Assembly: GCA_025201705.1 (NCBI GenBank)
Contig: MU616898.1
Span: forward strand, 1-33,287
Direction: 5' to 3'
Source: Dissophora ornata
Taxonomy: Eukaryota; Mortierellomycota; Mortierellomycetes; Mortierellales; Mortierellaceae
Length of the DNA: 33,287 bases
The translations under genes were made by a program, and so were the position numbers. The notes beneath the pieces were generated by a model. It was given only the letters and a program-made list of their open reading frames with translations, made no database searches and had not been told where the DNA came from. Positions within the stretch are counted from its first letter, which is position 1. Every line of letters starts with the position of its first letter. Of the stretch, positions 12,051 to 25,025 are shown one piece after another.

Positions 12051-15000
12051 CTACGAGATTCGGCAGCATTGGCTGATAGCGCTCCAGAAACCACCACCGC
12101 TTCCTGAACGATTTGAATCAAGCGAATTGCCTGACCACTTTTTGCCTACCACCGTAATCTCAAACACATCGTTGTCGTCATCTTCGGCGTTACGCCACTT
12201 GGAGCCTTCGCTTGGGCCATCCTCACTTTCGTCATTGTCATCGTCATCCGTCCACCAATACAAATGCTGCCCATCATCACCCCACTTCCAGTGGCCACCC
12301 GATACGGTCACTGAGCAGGCAGCATCCTTTTTGCTCTGCTGAGCTGCAGCAGGTTCCAAGGAGCTCAGATACTCCTCTGCACATGGGAAGTGCATACGGG
12401 GGAGGTAAATGACTGTTGGCTGGGTGATTTTGCCAGGTCTAGGAGAGTTTAGCGGATTGGAAGCATCGCCAGGTTCGACCATGCGTGTCCGCCTGAATGA
12501 GAACTTGAACGTGACAGTTTTCAGAGAGAAAGAGAGCTCTAGAGGAATACCGGCAACCTTTTGAGCAAAAGGCCTGCAGAACGCTAGCACAGCTCGTCCA
12601 CCCAGATCAGGGTGAGGGAACTTGGAGTCTGGAGTGGAGCCCGAGTCCTGAAGTAGACGCTGATCCGAAGACGCTGACGAGGACAATGATTTTGAGGAAC
12701 TTGAAAAGGATGAAGAAGGTGAGGCCGACGACAGTTGTGGAACACTAAGGTGCACAGGCGACTCTTTAAGATTGCTCAAGACAGAAGACGACATCGGTGC
12801 TGTCGCTGTGGGCGCCTGGTCCTGTACCCCTGAAGAGGGAGCCATGGTGTTATCGGATCCGACTTTGTGAAGACTGAACGAGTCGCTGGAGAAGCTGGCT
12901 TGACTGCTCTTCTTGGTCAACCGACGTGGATCTCTGTCTAAATCGTCCTTACACCACAACGAAAGATCTTCGCCGTTCCATTGGTCGCCCCACTTGTGAG
13001 AGTTGTCCGGGCAATAGTTCCAGAGCGTAAAGTTGAGGTGATTGGATTCCAGTGCATACATGTTGGCATCCATGGCCTTGATCTGGTCCTTGTAGTTGCC
13101 ATTGGGTTTGTAAGACTTGCCATCGTTCATGTCATAGGGGATTCCGATCTCTCCAATGAGTGTTGGATGCATTCCAATGGCCTCTTGACCCTCCTCCTTA
13201 ATATACGCGAGCTGCGTCCTGAAACACTCTTTGATTGCCTTTTCACCAATCTTGACTGCAGCGGCATAATTGGGGTATCGGCCGCGCTTCACACCGAGGT
13301 AGTCAACATTGAAAAAGTTCCAGCGCTTGTTCAAGAGTGTTAGTCCATCGTACCAATGAGGTGCATAGACGACACGCGAGGTGATATCGAAGTGGGCAAC
13401 ATCGTCATCATCGTGAGGTGGTGGAAGGGACGGTGGAAGTTCGTTGACTGGTGGCTCCAAGAAGATAATGGCCGCTTTGTGGATGGTCCGAATAGCTTGG
13501 GCATATCGTCGGCAGAACGGCAAGAATGACCTCGTGTCGAAATCATACTTTTCGCCAGTCTGAGGATCCTTGGAAAAATACTCTGGCTCCAACACTTGCT
13601 GGGTAGAAATGTCCCAGACGCCGTGATGTGCCCAAATACATTTGTCAGCCTCAGGGAAATTAGACGAGCGTTTCCATCCGAATCTCTTGTCCTTCTCATC
13701 ACGCTTCTCTTTGGAGAGCCATGCTGTGACGCCTTCGGGATCGATGGTCTTGGAACCTTTTCTCTTAGGTCCAAAGAAAGTCGTTACCCAAAACTCGACC
13801 GTCTGCTTAAATCCCTGCCCCAGAAGCATCGCCTGCAAAGGAGTTGGGGTGCTATCCTTCTTCAGCTCCTGGTGATGTGGGAACTTTGTTACGTCCTCGG
13901 TGCCGACCCATCCAGCCGAGGGCTCATTCAAGGTATCGTATCCGATTACGACATCGTCCTCAATGCCATTCTGGGCTGTGATGTACTCTGCCAGAGCCAT
14001 ATAGCTTTTGATGTAGTGTGTCTGGAGGTAATCCTGGATGTTCATCTGATCAACAATACAGTCTGGCGCAAAAGTCGATCCTGCGAAAAACAGGGTGAAC
14101 ATAGTGGCGGCCGCCAACTTGTTGTAATTGGTTGCCCAGACCATCTTTGGAAAGTTTTCGGGGTCTTCATAGAGGTTGTGGACCAAAGCAGCGTTGGTCT
14201 GAGGGAAGCAGCTGGGGTCGAGTCCAGCGAGGTATAGAGTCCACAATGGCGCGCCCGATCCACCCGAGAATCGGGACCACTAATGCATAGAATTTGAGAA
14301 CATGTCACGTTGCTGTTTAGTACCGTCGGGGATGTGTGTGGTGATATTACAAAAATTTCCGCGGTGTTGATGATCATCGGATTTCCAATGTTGGCTTACC
14401 ACATCCTGGTGGGGGTCGATGAAGCACTTGAAGCCGTATTGCTTGCACTTATGAAACACCTTGACGAGGTACTCAAAATAGTCAACGTCGTATTTGCCTC
14501 TATGGTGAGTGAATATTGGAGGGAGAATGTGGGGTGACATGGTCAGCCGGGTAAAACACATAGAAAAGAAACCCAGCCAGTTGTTCCATTTCTGTTTCCC
14601 TATTCAAGATTTATCCCTCAAGCGTGTGTATAATTTCAGGGTTCATCGATAACGTGAACAACAACAATGACATCAACAACTAGAAACTCTGGACAAAAAA
14701 AAGTGGCCTGATTTTCTTCTCCACAGCAGAAAGAGACAAAACATGGGTGTGTGCGTGAGGAATTTTGAGGTCACTCGACCCCGCACGCCTCCCATCGATC
14801 TGTTGAGGAACGTTAGGGTTGCTTGTAATGCTGGCTGCAATGCATGGCCACTTCAGGAATTGGGCTGCGGCATCGGTCTTTTTTTTTATCCTCGCCAGAG
14901 GAGCTGCATGGGTCTGATACATACAGTGCTGGCTGGTGATGGAACCGCGTGTGAATGGGTTCAGTGCGGGAGTGAAGTGGTGTTCATAAAACATCAAAGG

Positions 15001-15833
15001 GTGACCTCTGGCAGCACACTTTTTTCCACTTTTGAGTTCAAATGGTGGCCAAACAGACAAATGCCGATTTACCAACTGAGGGCAATGGTGGGAGATAAAG
15101 ATAACGCTCAATTTCACCCTGTTGCTCCCATTGGTCTCTGTCCGCACATTTCGAATGATGTTACATGATATTTGGATTGCTGTTGTGCCATCATCCCGTC
15201 CCATCACATCCAATACATCTTTTGTTGCTGCTTTCTCATTCCAAACACGTTAGCATTCTCTGCTTGCAAATGAACTTACGGTCCGGCATGCTCGATCGCC
15301 TCCCAGGTGACGATGAATCTCAGCATATTGAACCCCCAGTGATGGAGTCGAGACAGGTGCTCGTCCGCATCCTCAAGCGGGAATGGCCTGCCAATAAACG
15401 AGATCTCGGTCCCATCAGTGTCGAAGAAACCTTCTAGCTGGTGAGACGGACAACCTATTGGGGTCTTGGATGCGCCAGAAAGATTGACGCCACGAAGGGT
15501 TACGGTGCGGCCGTTGCGATCCTTGAACCAAGGACCATGCAAGTAGAGTGGGTTCGTCGAGGTGGGGTGGTGTCCTTCAGTATTAAACATACTCGTCGCT
15601 GTCTCTGGAGTGTGGAAGTTAGCATTGGCAAAAGGCCGTCGCGTTGATGCCGGATATGCTGTGGTTGAGGTGTTGAAGGAGGCATTTGAAGAAGAATTGG
15701 GGAGAGTGCGGACACGCAGGTTGTGGGCGTGGGCGTGGGCGTGAGCGTCATCGGTCAGAGTGGCCGAGGACTCTGAAGGGCGGAGGTTGTTGCTTGACAT
15801 GATGGGCAAGATGGCCGGTTGGTGATATGGCAA
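12051..15833 (-). CDS. EGH1: GH5 steryl-beta-glucosidase (Egh1/EGCrP2 family)
   Basis: Fungal GH5 enzymes of this type hydrolyse ergosteryl-beta-glucoside (yeast Egh1, Cryptococcus EGCrP2/Sgl1). Exons in transcript order: 15833-15280, 14499-14400, 14279-12051, giving 960 aa, or 949 aa from the second Met at 15800. The barrel opens with LRGVNLSGASKTP and WGFNMLRFIVTWEAIEHAGP, then FIDPHQDV and WSRFSGGSGAP. The acid/base Glu is in YDTLNEPSAG (about E337) and the nucleophile Glu in TLIGEIGIPYD (about E595). CIWAHHGVWD and HWYDGLTLL are typical of the family. A C-terminal beta-type domain follows, interrupted by a Ser-rich stretch and an Asp/Glu-rich stretch near the end. The N-terminus is low in complexity with an Ala-His repeat. 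There is no signal peptide, so it is probably cytosolic or vacuolar, as known for Egh1. The substrate could also be a glucosylceramide (EGCrP1-like). Confidence 0.9.
14500..15279 (-). other. Unusually long intron 1 of the GH5 gene (780 nt)
   Basis: The intron starts CC|GTAAGT after the HAGP codons of exon 1 and ends CATAG before GKYDVDY. The joined protein matches the family without a gap, so no coding exon is missing inside. Open frames in this intron, such as the + strand frame at 14743-15168, show no family resemblance. It is several times longer than nearly every other intron here. Confidence 0.75.
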
Positions 15834-16489
15834 TTGGTGTTTCGGGGGTCAGGCCTAAGCACTCTGTGGAGGACGGATTCTCGGCAAAGGCGCGAGTGGG
15901 TGTTAGCCAATTGGAATGAGAAGGTGAATGAGGAAAGGAAGAGAGAAGGAGCGAAGTGCTCAGCTTCGTTGAAGTATTTCGTGTGGGGGCGATTGCGTGA
16001 AAGGGAGAGTGTGGTATGAAGAGAAAAAAAGAGGAAGAGAGGAAGAGAAGAGAGAATGGGCTGAACTGGTGAACAAAAGGACGACGTCAAGAACAACCGC
16101 TGCATGGTGAAAGACTTCAAATAAATGAGGGCGAGCGCTGCCACATACCATCTCAGAGTGGATCGTTTCATTTCGTGCATTCAAATTTAGATTTGGGCAG
16201 TTGTAATATGTATTATTGAATCGATTGATTTCGTGACAAGAACAAAAACAGCACACCTGCGATGGTTGCACACCTTTTTTTTGCACACCGCTCATTGCTC
16301 GCCTCTTCACTGCCCACCTTCATCCATCTGTCCCTGCATCGCATTCCTATTCTTCCTTTGGCCGTAATCACCCCTGCCTCTTCTTCTTCATCCACACACA
16401 GCACCCATACAGCTTGTGTACCGCCCCCTGCACGTTCCCCTCTTCGCTATCTCACCTCCCTCCATCAGTCCAGAAGTGCATGCCATTCC
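15834..16489. promoter_or_regulatory. Divergent promoter region of EGH1 and CCH1
   Basis: About 656 bases separate the two most likely start codons. The half next to EGH1 is GA-rich on the + strand, hence pyrimidine-rich on the coding strand of EGH1, as in many fungal promoters. The half next to CCH1 is CT- and CA-rich. An ATG at 16262 is in frame with CCH1, but the peptide it would add is unlike the protein that follows, so I treat 16262-16489 as probable 5' leader. No clear TATA box was seen. Confidence 0.5.
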
Positions 16490-19400
16490 ATGAACAATGA
16501 ACACTCAACCACCCATACCTCTGTCGACCCTGACTGGGACGCCACCGTGCCCTCTCAATACCTAAACCCCACTGCCTCGCCACATAGCCACCCTTCAGAA
16601 CCCCTCTTTCCCTCCCAATCCCCCGTCACCGCCCCGCAAAATCCTCACCTCCCGAGCCAAAGCCGGTTGTTCCTCCAGACGCCAGGATCGCAACAATTGG
16701 ACCTCGACCATGCACAGGACCCATCCAGCAACAACCTACAACCCTCCTCTGCCTCAACAGCATCACCCTATTCCCTCTCCCACTCTCCTGGGGCTGGCCA
16801 GCATCACCATATCTCATTCTCCCCCACCAGCCATATCTCCAACTACAGCCAGGAATTTGATGTGGATGGCGTCAACATGGACCGATTCGGTGAGAACGAA
16901 TCTATCCTCCGCAGGCGGAGGCGTACTTCCTTCAACTTGGAAGAACAGCCTTCAGAGCATGCTCCAAGGTCCCGATCAGTTGCTTCCCGGAGCTCAACAT
17001 CCACCACACGGGAGCGTATGGCTACCGTACCGGAATCGCCGACATTGTCATCAGTTGGTTCCAAAAGATCCTCTATTATCCACAATCGCTCCTCCGTGGT
17101 AGGACTACCAACGGCGGAACATTCTGGCGGCTGGATGAGTGGGCTATCCGATGTTATGACCAATGTATCTTCCAGAGTCGTCAACATTAGAGCACAGGAA
17201 CAGTTGCCAAGTCGACCGCTACAGTTCCCTCAGGGTGAACTAAGCGATAGCGAGCAGAATGATAACCAGCGATCAAGTCAACGCAATTCTTTTCAACATG
17301 ATGCACCGGTAAATCCGGATGGTTCACCTCGAATCACGCCAGCTTCAAATGTCGCAGGATCTGATCATGGCTCTGCCCAGATGGCGAGGCAGTCTGGATC
17401 AAAGAGAAGTTCAGGAAGCCATGCAGGTGGAACAAACTTGGGTGTTAGGACTTCTCAGCAAGGAAATCGCGCGACTATTCAAAACACTGACTATTCTCGC
17501 TCCGGTACGGGATCTCATCTTGGAAAGTCCAACTCGGCGCTACCAGAGAAGGCGTATCAGGCGGATGAAGAATCGACGTTTACACCTGGCGGATTTGTAC
17601 ATCGTGCGACAGATAAAATGCGACTGGAAGGACGATCCCTGATGATCTTCTCTCCCGAGAATCCAATTCGACTCTGGCTGGCCTCAGTACTCATGTCAAA
17701 GTAAGCGCAGATATAAATGGCGAAGGGGAGGCATAGGAGGGTATCGTAAATACCTGCTAGACTGATGCTAACATATGGTGGCGCGTAACTAGATACACCG
17801 ACCCCTTCATTCTAGTTGTGATCCTCACACAATGGGTCTTTTTTGTGATTACACCAATGACTCGGGAGATCAAGAACGAATTCGGCACATATTGGACTCA
17901 GTACGGACTGTTGGCAGTGAATATTCTATACACGTAAGTCCGCTGTGTATGCTTATTTTATCCCAACATCCGTTTGAGGTACCTCTGGCTAAGCAATTGG
18001 CTCGCTCCCATTTTACACTGTCAGACTAGAGATCATGGCTAAGGCCATTGTATACGGACTAGTATTCGACCGCAATGGCTTTCAGTGGAGAAAGTGGATA
18101 CCTAGTGGAATGGAGCATTTCTTCAGTACGATGCCTGCTAGGCCCAATACTTTCGTGAAAAAGTCGCACTCACTATCGCGGGTCAATAGCGCTCACTCCC
18201 GCTCCTCAGCGTTCGATAAATCGAACCTCCATAATAACTCTTCGCCGCTGCAGCCACCAGCCAGTAATGAGGCAGCCGAACAGCAGCCCCTGGAAGTTGA
18301 TACACGACCTGCTCATGCACCGTTCTTCCGATCGTATTATAATCGTCTGGATGGAATCGTTGTGCTCAGCTACTGGATCGATTTTGTTTTAATGTTGACA
18401 GGCATTCAAGACAAATATAATATGTACCTCTTTAAGGCCATCAGTGCTCTTCGGCCGCTTCGACTACTTTCGCTGACCGAAGGAACTTCAGTAAGTGGCA
18501 TGAGGAATGCTCGCCCAAAATTTTGATGCGCTGGGAGTTTTGAATTCATCCGCCACCGACTTACTAATGCCAACTTTGCTATGTATGCTTTAGACAATTA
18601 TCGATTCCCTTTCAATGTCAGCACCTCTACTGCTCACCATTCTGGGGTTCATCTTCTTTTTCTTCATGATTTTGAGCCTCATTGGAGTTCTCGTCTTCCA
18701 GGGAGCGTTGTCACGGCGTTGTGCCATTCCACAAGATGATGATCCCAGTGTTTGTACGTCTTTCTCTGTCAGCTATCGCTGCCGGTCATAACTTTAAATA
18801 GATGACAGTGAATGCTGATGCACCATTTGTTTTACGTCGCACTACCATAGGGGTACCTGTGTCACCAGAAGTCATTTGCGGAGGATACTACAGTAACGGA
18901 ACGATCATGGGTATTGTCAACTATATCGGGCAGGGTGACGGTGACGATTCTTCACCTAGGACCTCAAGCATGATCTGCCAGGATGGACAGATTTGCATGC
19001 AGTTCCCAAACTATAACCCAAGTCTAGGACTTGTCTCTTTTGACAATCTCTTCTTCTCGTTGCTCACGGTTTTCACGATCAGCTCTATGGAAGGTTGGAC
19101 CGATGTGGAGTATTGGACCATGGATGGTGATTCGAGATGGGCGGCTATCTTCTTCTGCACAGCGATTTTCCTCCTGAGTTTCCTTATGATTCCACTCTTC
19201 ATCGGTAAGATGGCTAGCGAGCTGACGTGTTTTAATCAACATTGTGTTGATGCTGAGCTGGCGAGCTGAATATCGATTTTTATTATATTTTATTTTTTGC
19301 AGCGGGTATCACGTATTCGTTTGGAGCTGTAAGAGCTGAAAAGAGACATTCGGCTTTTTCCAACAAAACTCGCAGCACCCGAATCCTATTGGATACGGCC

Positions 19401-22400
19401 GAAGGCTGGCAATTCGAAGACCAAATCCACCAAGTCCAGTCACCTTACCGGCAGTGGCTCATTCGAATGGTGAACGACCCCTGGTTCCCAACTGTAGGCG
19501 CTTTCATGGTCTTTCTCGATATGGTGGCCATGTGCTTTCGGCGGTATGACAGCTCGCCCTCAGAGCTGAAAAGAATCGACGCTGTAGAATCAGCCTTCAC
19601 AATATATTTCCTGTTGGAGATTTGCGTGCGTATAGCAGGCCACAGCACTTGGAAACAGTTCTGGAAACGGAAATCCAACAGCTTTGATCTGCTCTTGGCC
19701 ATTACAACGACCATTCTTCTCTTGCCTGTGATTCGTCAATGGGAGTGGTTTCGTTACCTGACCGCGTTTCAGGTTATGCGATCTTACAGGCTGTTACCCG
19801 CCATCCCTGGGGTCCGCGATTTGATGGTAAGCTTCATCTTTTTTTTCAATGTGCACTGGATCATCAACAAGAACCTTTCTCCTAATTGTTGGATTTCAAT
19901 ATCCTTTTGATATTGTGAATGTAGGAAACGGTTGTTGGAAGCGCGACAGGAATGCTGAATTTGCTGCTGATCACGTTCATGTTCCTGTTGGTGTGCTCTC
20001 CCGTGCCAATGATGCTCTTTGGCGGTGATATGACCACCGATGATGCCCAACCTATCAACTTCGATGATCTTGGTCAAAGCTTTATATCTTTATTCATTGT
20101 AAGTAAACAAACATAACTACATGGCGTGCCAGATTACGCTGTAGCTGAATTGACACCTATGTGCCCTGAACTTGCCCGCTCTGCTAGATTTTGACTGGAG
20201 AAAATTGGGTCAACATCATGTACGAAGCACTGGACTCTCACCCCGAGAGATACAAGCAGGTCTACGGCGTCGTGTTTTTCGTCATATACTATTGCGCTTC
20301 GCACTGTAGGTGAACGCTGTGCAAAATTTTCATCGGTGGAAACAAGACCATCTCCTCTCCCGCTAACAAGTCTATATACTTTGACATGTTAGATATTCTC
20401 CTGAACCTTTTCATTGCTATCGTCTTGGAGCACTTTGATATGGATGACGACGAAAAGTACAAAAAGCAACTTGAGATTTATTTTGAAACGCATCAACGAT
20501 CGAAAATCGAAAAAACAGCAGGCGCTTTCCAGTAAGTATATAGGTTGTATCTTTGACAGAATGCATTTTTCAAGATACCTTGCGCGTGCATCTGAATCGC
20601 CCTACTGTATTGTCACTGCTTAAATAGATACCTCAATCCATATGCGTATCTCCCTGCGCGGCCACAGACGCTCACAGTCAATGGTTTACCTATGGACCAA
20701 ACTGGGTCGATACGTAAGAATGTGTTCCGTCAGTTCTTGGAGGATGATACTGCATCAGTAAGTGAGCTTTGTACGACGGTCGTTTATTCTTTGTGCCGAA
20801 CGATCAGAGGCACTAACAAACAAATTCTTACACAGAACACAACCGAAATTACCGAGTCCAAGCCTGATCTGATCGTTTGGCTTGAGCGAATTCGAGACTA
20901 CTGGTTTCCGACACAGACACAGCTGGAGGCCATGGAAAATGCAAAGCTTCTGCTGAAAAACGAGAAACCAGATTTGAATCAGCTCAGCGGCGGCGTGTCT
21001 GGCTTTGGAAAGACTCAGGATGAGATTGATGCCAACCTTGAGCGCCTGGATGCAGGCCTTGAGAAGATCTCATGGGATACGGACAAACCCCAGGGAGATT
21101 CTCAGTAAGCAAATGACGCGCTCATACTTTTCGCTGGTCAGTGCAATGAGAAGCAATAGAAACTGCAAGGACTAACGGAGTTGTTTGAATAGGACTGCCG
21201 CAGAGTCGCTCTTGCCGGAAGCTTATCGCAAGGGAAAGGCCAAGGAGAAAGCCTATGCCGACGACAACAGTGAGGAGATCCAGGAATTTCTCGAAGCTCA
21301 CCCAATGTACGACCGATCCCTGTTTCTTTTGCCAAGCAATAACCGCTTCAGGCAATGGTGTCGCCGTTTGGTGGGCCCGCGCTCAGACCGTCAGCTCTCG
21401 ACCATGAATCGGTTCAATTGGTTCATTTTTGGGTGCATCGTGCTAAGCATTGCTGTTATTATCGCAGACGACCCTGTGGATAGACGGGTTGCCATGGTGA
21501 CAGGCAATACCCGTCGACAGGATATTCTCGGCGATATAGATTATGTTACCACAATTATCTTCGTCGTGGAGCAATGTCTCAGAATTATGGCAGATGGGTT
21601 CTTCTTCACACCTACAGCATACCTTCGCGACCTCTGGAATGTCATGGATATGTTCATCGTCGTTATGAGCTGCGTGATGGCCTTTGCGCAGATCGACCAC
21701 CTCTACAGCGTTTCTCGTGCGGTGCGAGCCTTATCCTGTCTTCGGGTGCTGCGTATCGTGCGTTATTTCGAAGGAGTTTCTGCCATGTTCAGGGCCATAA
21801 CAAGAGCTTTGCCGAGAATGGTCGTCGCTCTCGTGTTGACTGCACTGCTGTTCTGGCCATTTGCCATCTACGGCATCAACATTTATGCTGGATTCTTTTA
21901 TCTTTGCAACGACACCACGATATTGGCTAAGGGAGACTGTGTCGGCGAATTCATGAACTCACCTAGTGATAATGACGGCGACATTTTAATCCCTCGTGCT
22001 TGGACTAATCCTTACGACTACAGCTTCGACTCAATCCAAACCGCGGTCCTTGTTCTCTTTGAGATGGCTTCCCAGGAAGGATGGGTCCTGGTTATGCAGT
22101 CTGGCCGCGCGGCGCCTAATTACCTAGGCGAGCAGCCGTTTGTTCAAGCCAACGAGCCCAATCGCTTCAACTCGTTCTATTTCCTGGTTTTCATGTTGAT
22201 CGGGTCCATCGTCTTTGTGCAGATCTTTATCGGAGTCATCTTGGAGACCTTCAAGACCTGGCAAGGTCTTTCACTCCTGACTGTAGAGCAGAGACGCTGG
22301 GGCGACCTTCGACGACAGCTTCGACTTATCAAGCCGACTGCAACGCCGGCGAGACCGCAAAATCCGATTAGGGCAATCTGTTATGACCTGGTGATCGAGA

Positions 22401-25025
22401 AGAGAGGCGCCTTGTGGAAGGTCATGACCGTTATCTTGGTCCTGAACGTATGTCTGATTGCCTCGCAGCATTATGGTCAACCCCAATTATTGACTGACAT
22501 TCAAGGTAAGACTGCCGGCGTGGAACTATGAGTTGGAATCTGGAATCCACAATAAGCCGTTGCTTACATTCTTGCTTGCTTTAAAAATAGATATATCGTA
22601 CTTTATTTTCCTTGGTCTGTACTCGGTGGAGATCATGATCAAACTGGCTGGTTATGGCTTTCACAAGGTACGTGACTTGAGCCACTCTCACGGAGCTACT
22701 CTCGCCCATCCATCCTTAGCCTTTGACTAACGCATCTTTTTTTTAGTGGAGACTGTCGCGTTGGAATTTATATGATTTAGTCATCACCACTTTAGCGCTG
22801 ATCACTCTGATCCCGCGTTTTATCGGTCACCAGGTATAACTCTATCGCCTCTCTACTTCTTTCTGGTGCAATGCCTTTCTGGACGTGAGATTGACGATGA
22901 CTTAACTATCGTCAACTTAGCTATGGACTTCGCGTCTGGAAAAGTTCCTCCTGATCACCATCTCGTTCCGTCTGGCTCAAAGAATCGACTCTTTACAGGT
23001 TCTCTTCCGAGCCTTGGTGTAAGTCTTTATGGCGCGATTGTCTGTCATCGCTTGGCCTGGGAGTCAGCTCTAAACTTCAATGTTGTTTTTACAGAATCGC
23101 GCTAGGATCCATTCTCAACATCACGGCGGTGTTCATGGTCGTGTTTTCTGTCTATGCTATCATGTTCCGAGAGTTCTTTGGGATGACGCGTCTTGGTCCA
23201 TCGACAACAGGCCTAGCCAACTTTGATTCTTTTGGGAATACCATGTTGATGCTTATCCGAATGACGACCGGAGAGAATTGGGACTTCGTCATGCACGATA
23301 TGGCGGTTGAGGCGCCGAACTGTACCCCGAGCAGGACCTCGTACCTGGACGGTGACTGCGGCTCTCAGACTTGGGCTTACGTTTTATTTCTGTCCTTCTA
23401 TATCATCTGCACCTACATTCTGCTGAACATGTTTATCGCCGTCATTATCAGCAATTTTTCGTTTGCATACCAACATGACTCTCAGACGACTTTAATCACA
23501 AGGGAGGATCTGCGAAACTTCAAGATGAAATGGGCAAAATACGACCCAAGGGGAACTGGCTACATCGACCCAAAGTATCTGTCCAGGTTTTTGAGGTCTT
23601 TGGAAGGACGGCTTAACACAAGGGTTTACGCTAAACCAGAATACAGTATACCTTATCTGGTCAAGGCCTACTCTTTGGCTCCCGGCCCATCTGCACTGCC
23701 CTCATCCTCTGGGCAGGAGCCGCCTAGTCACCTGGGTGTATCCCCCTCCCCCTCACTTCATAACGGTTCAACGTCCCATCGGTCAGTCCTCGGTCGGCTG
23801 AATCGATTGTCAGTGAGTCCCGGTCTGTCTGCTACAACGACTCAGCCGGGAGGAGGCCCTTCGCCAAAAGCCGTACCAATTACCATTTCTAGCCCAGAAC
23901 CTAGTGTATCTGCATTTGATGAAAAGCGGCGCAAACTCGATGTGAATCTGGATCTCCAGGGTCTTCAGAAGGCGCTGTCTAGGATCGACACCATGGATGT
24001 GAACCATCGCCGACAGATCTTTAACGTCGTATACAAGGAAGCGCTAGTTACTTGCACCCCTCGGGGGATCTCTTTCTATCGCGTTTTGGAAATTCTTTCT
24101 TTCACCCTTGTGGATATTGAGCACGCACTAGGGTAAGCAAGAATTGCTATCCTAACCCTTCAATCGCACGAATGCAGTACTAACAATCCAACTTTCTTTA
24201 TTTCCTTGATAGAATGAACGAGTTCCTGAAGCGAAATGAACGCGTCAAGGAGATTAAGGCAGCTGTAGCCCGAGAGACGATTCATAATCTACTTTTGACG
24301 ATTATCGCAAGGCGAAACTTTTTGAAACAACGACGGGCCAAGCAAAACTCGAGACTGCGCCCAGAGGTACCGCGGATTGTCATCGACAACACGATTGGAA
24401 ACGAAAGCAGCTTCCGACAGGACACCTCACCCATGTTGACCTCCTCCCCAAGTGGCCAATCCTCTTTCCTGCCGTCGCCGATCTTGGATTTTTCGAAGGG
24501 CCACAGCTATCATTCAGACGACGATACCTCCCCTGTGAGGCGCTTCTCGACCAACACTATGCTATCGATCAGCTCTAATGATTCTAACGGATGGGATTCG
24601 TACGAGTACGTCCCGATGCTTGGGTTGCACTATCGTGTGTATAATGTTTTATGACTTGTACTTACAAAGCGACCTTGTTTGACGTCTGTAGAAGAGATTC
24701 GTACAATCGCATGTCAGGCCAGTCTGACATCTCAGATTTTATGCCGGATCAGCGGATGGGCTCGCCGACGTCGGGCCTCGCTGTCGAAGGATCGACCTGG
24801 TTCAGTAAGCGTCCCTGTGATCTTGTGATCTGCGACAACACCTCAATTTTGCTCTGACCTCTTGTCCCAGCGATTGCTAATCAGTGATGTGTGCTTGATG
24901 TATTGCCCTGGAATGTGATAGACATTTTGCAGGATCAGATAAGAGAGCAGGACGAGGCCCTTCTTGCCCAACACAACCACGGCTCTCAGCGCTTCTCTAC
25001 GCTGTCCTCAACTCAAGGGAACTGA
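16490..25025 (+). CDS. CCH1: Cch1 voltage-gated calcium channel alpha subunit (high-affinity calcium uptake)
   Basis: Pore subunit of the fungal plasma-membrane calcium uptake system, which works with Mid1. Exons: 16490-17700, 17793-17933, 18025-18490, 18594-18753, 18809-19204, 19303-19826, 19925-20098, 20188-20305, 20393-20531, 20628-20757, 20836-21104, 21193-22505, 22591-22667, 22747-22833, 22921-23018, 23095-24132, 24213-24605, 24692-24804, 24922-25025, giving 2316 aa. Residues 1 to about 390 are Ser/Gln/His-rich and likely disordered. Four six-helix domains follow. The pore loops carry SSMEGWTD (E about 754), LTGENW (1029), SQEGW (1538) and TTGENWD (1828), so each filter position looks like Glu. 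The S4 of domain III is strong (RAVRALSCLRVLRIVR). An EF-hand-like segment DPRGTGYIDPKYL follows domain IV at about 1918. The Ser-rich tail holds a basic helical segment (ARRNFLKQRR). Starting at 16262 instead would add 76 residues. Confidence 0.94.

Noticed and set aside
14743..15168. 141-codon + strand open frame inside the GH5 intron
   Set aside because: There is no recognisable family, and it lies antisense within an intron whose flanking exons join perfectly.
16262..16489. Upstream start for CCH1 that would add 76 residues
   Set aside because: It is in frame, but the added peptide looks like translated CT-rich leader, and the ATG at 16490 opens directly into the Ser/Gln-rich N-terminus. 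It is kept only as an alternative.
18794..18808. Acceptor AATAG|ATGACAG for CCH1 exon 5
   Set aside because: It meets TGA five codons later. The AG seven bases downstream (exon start 18809) keeps the frame into the domain I pore region.
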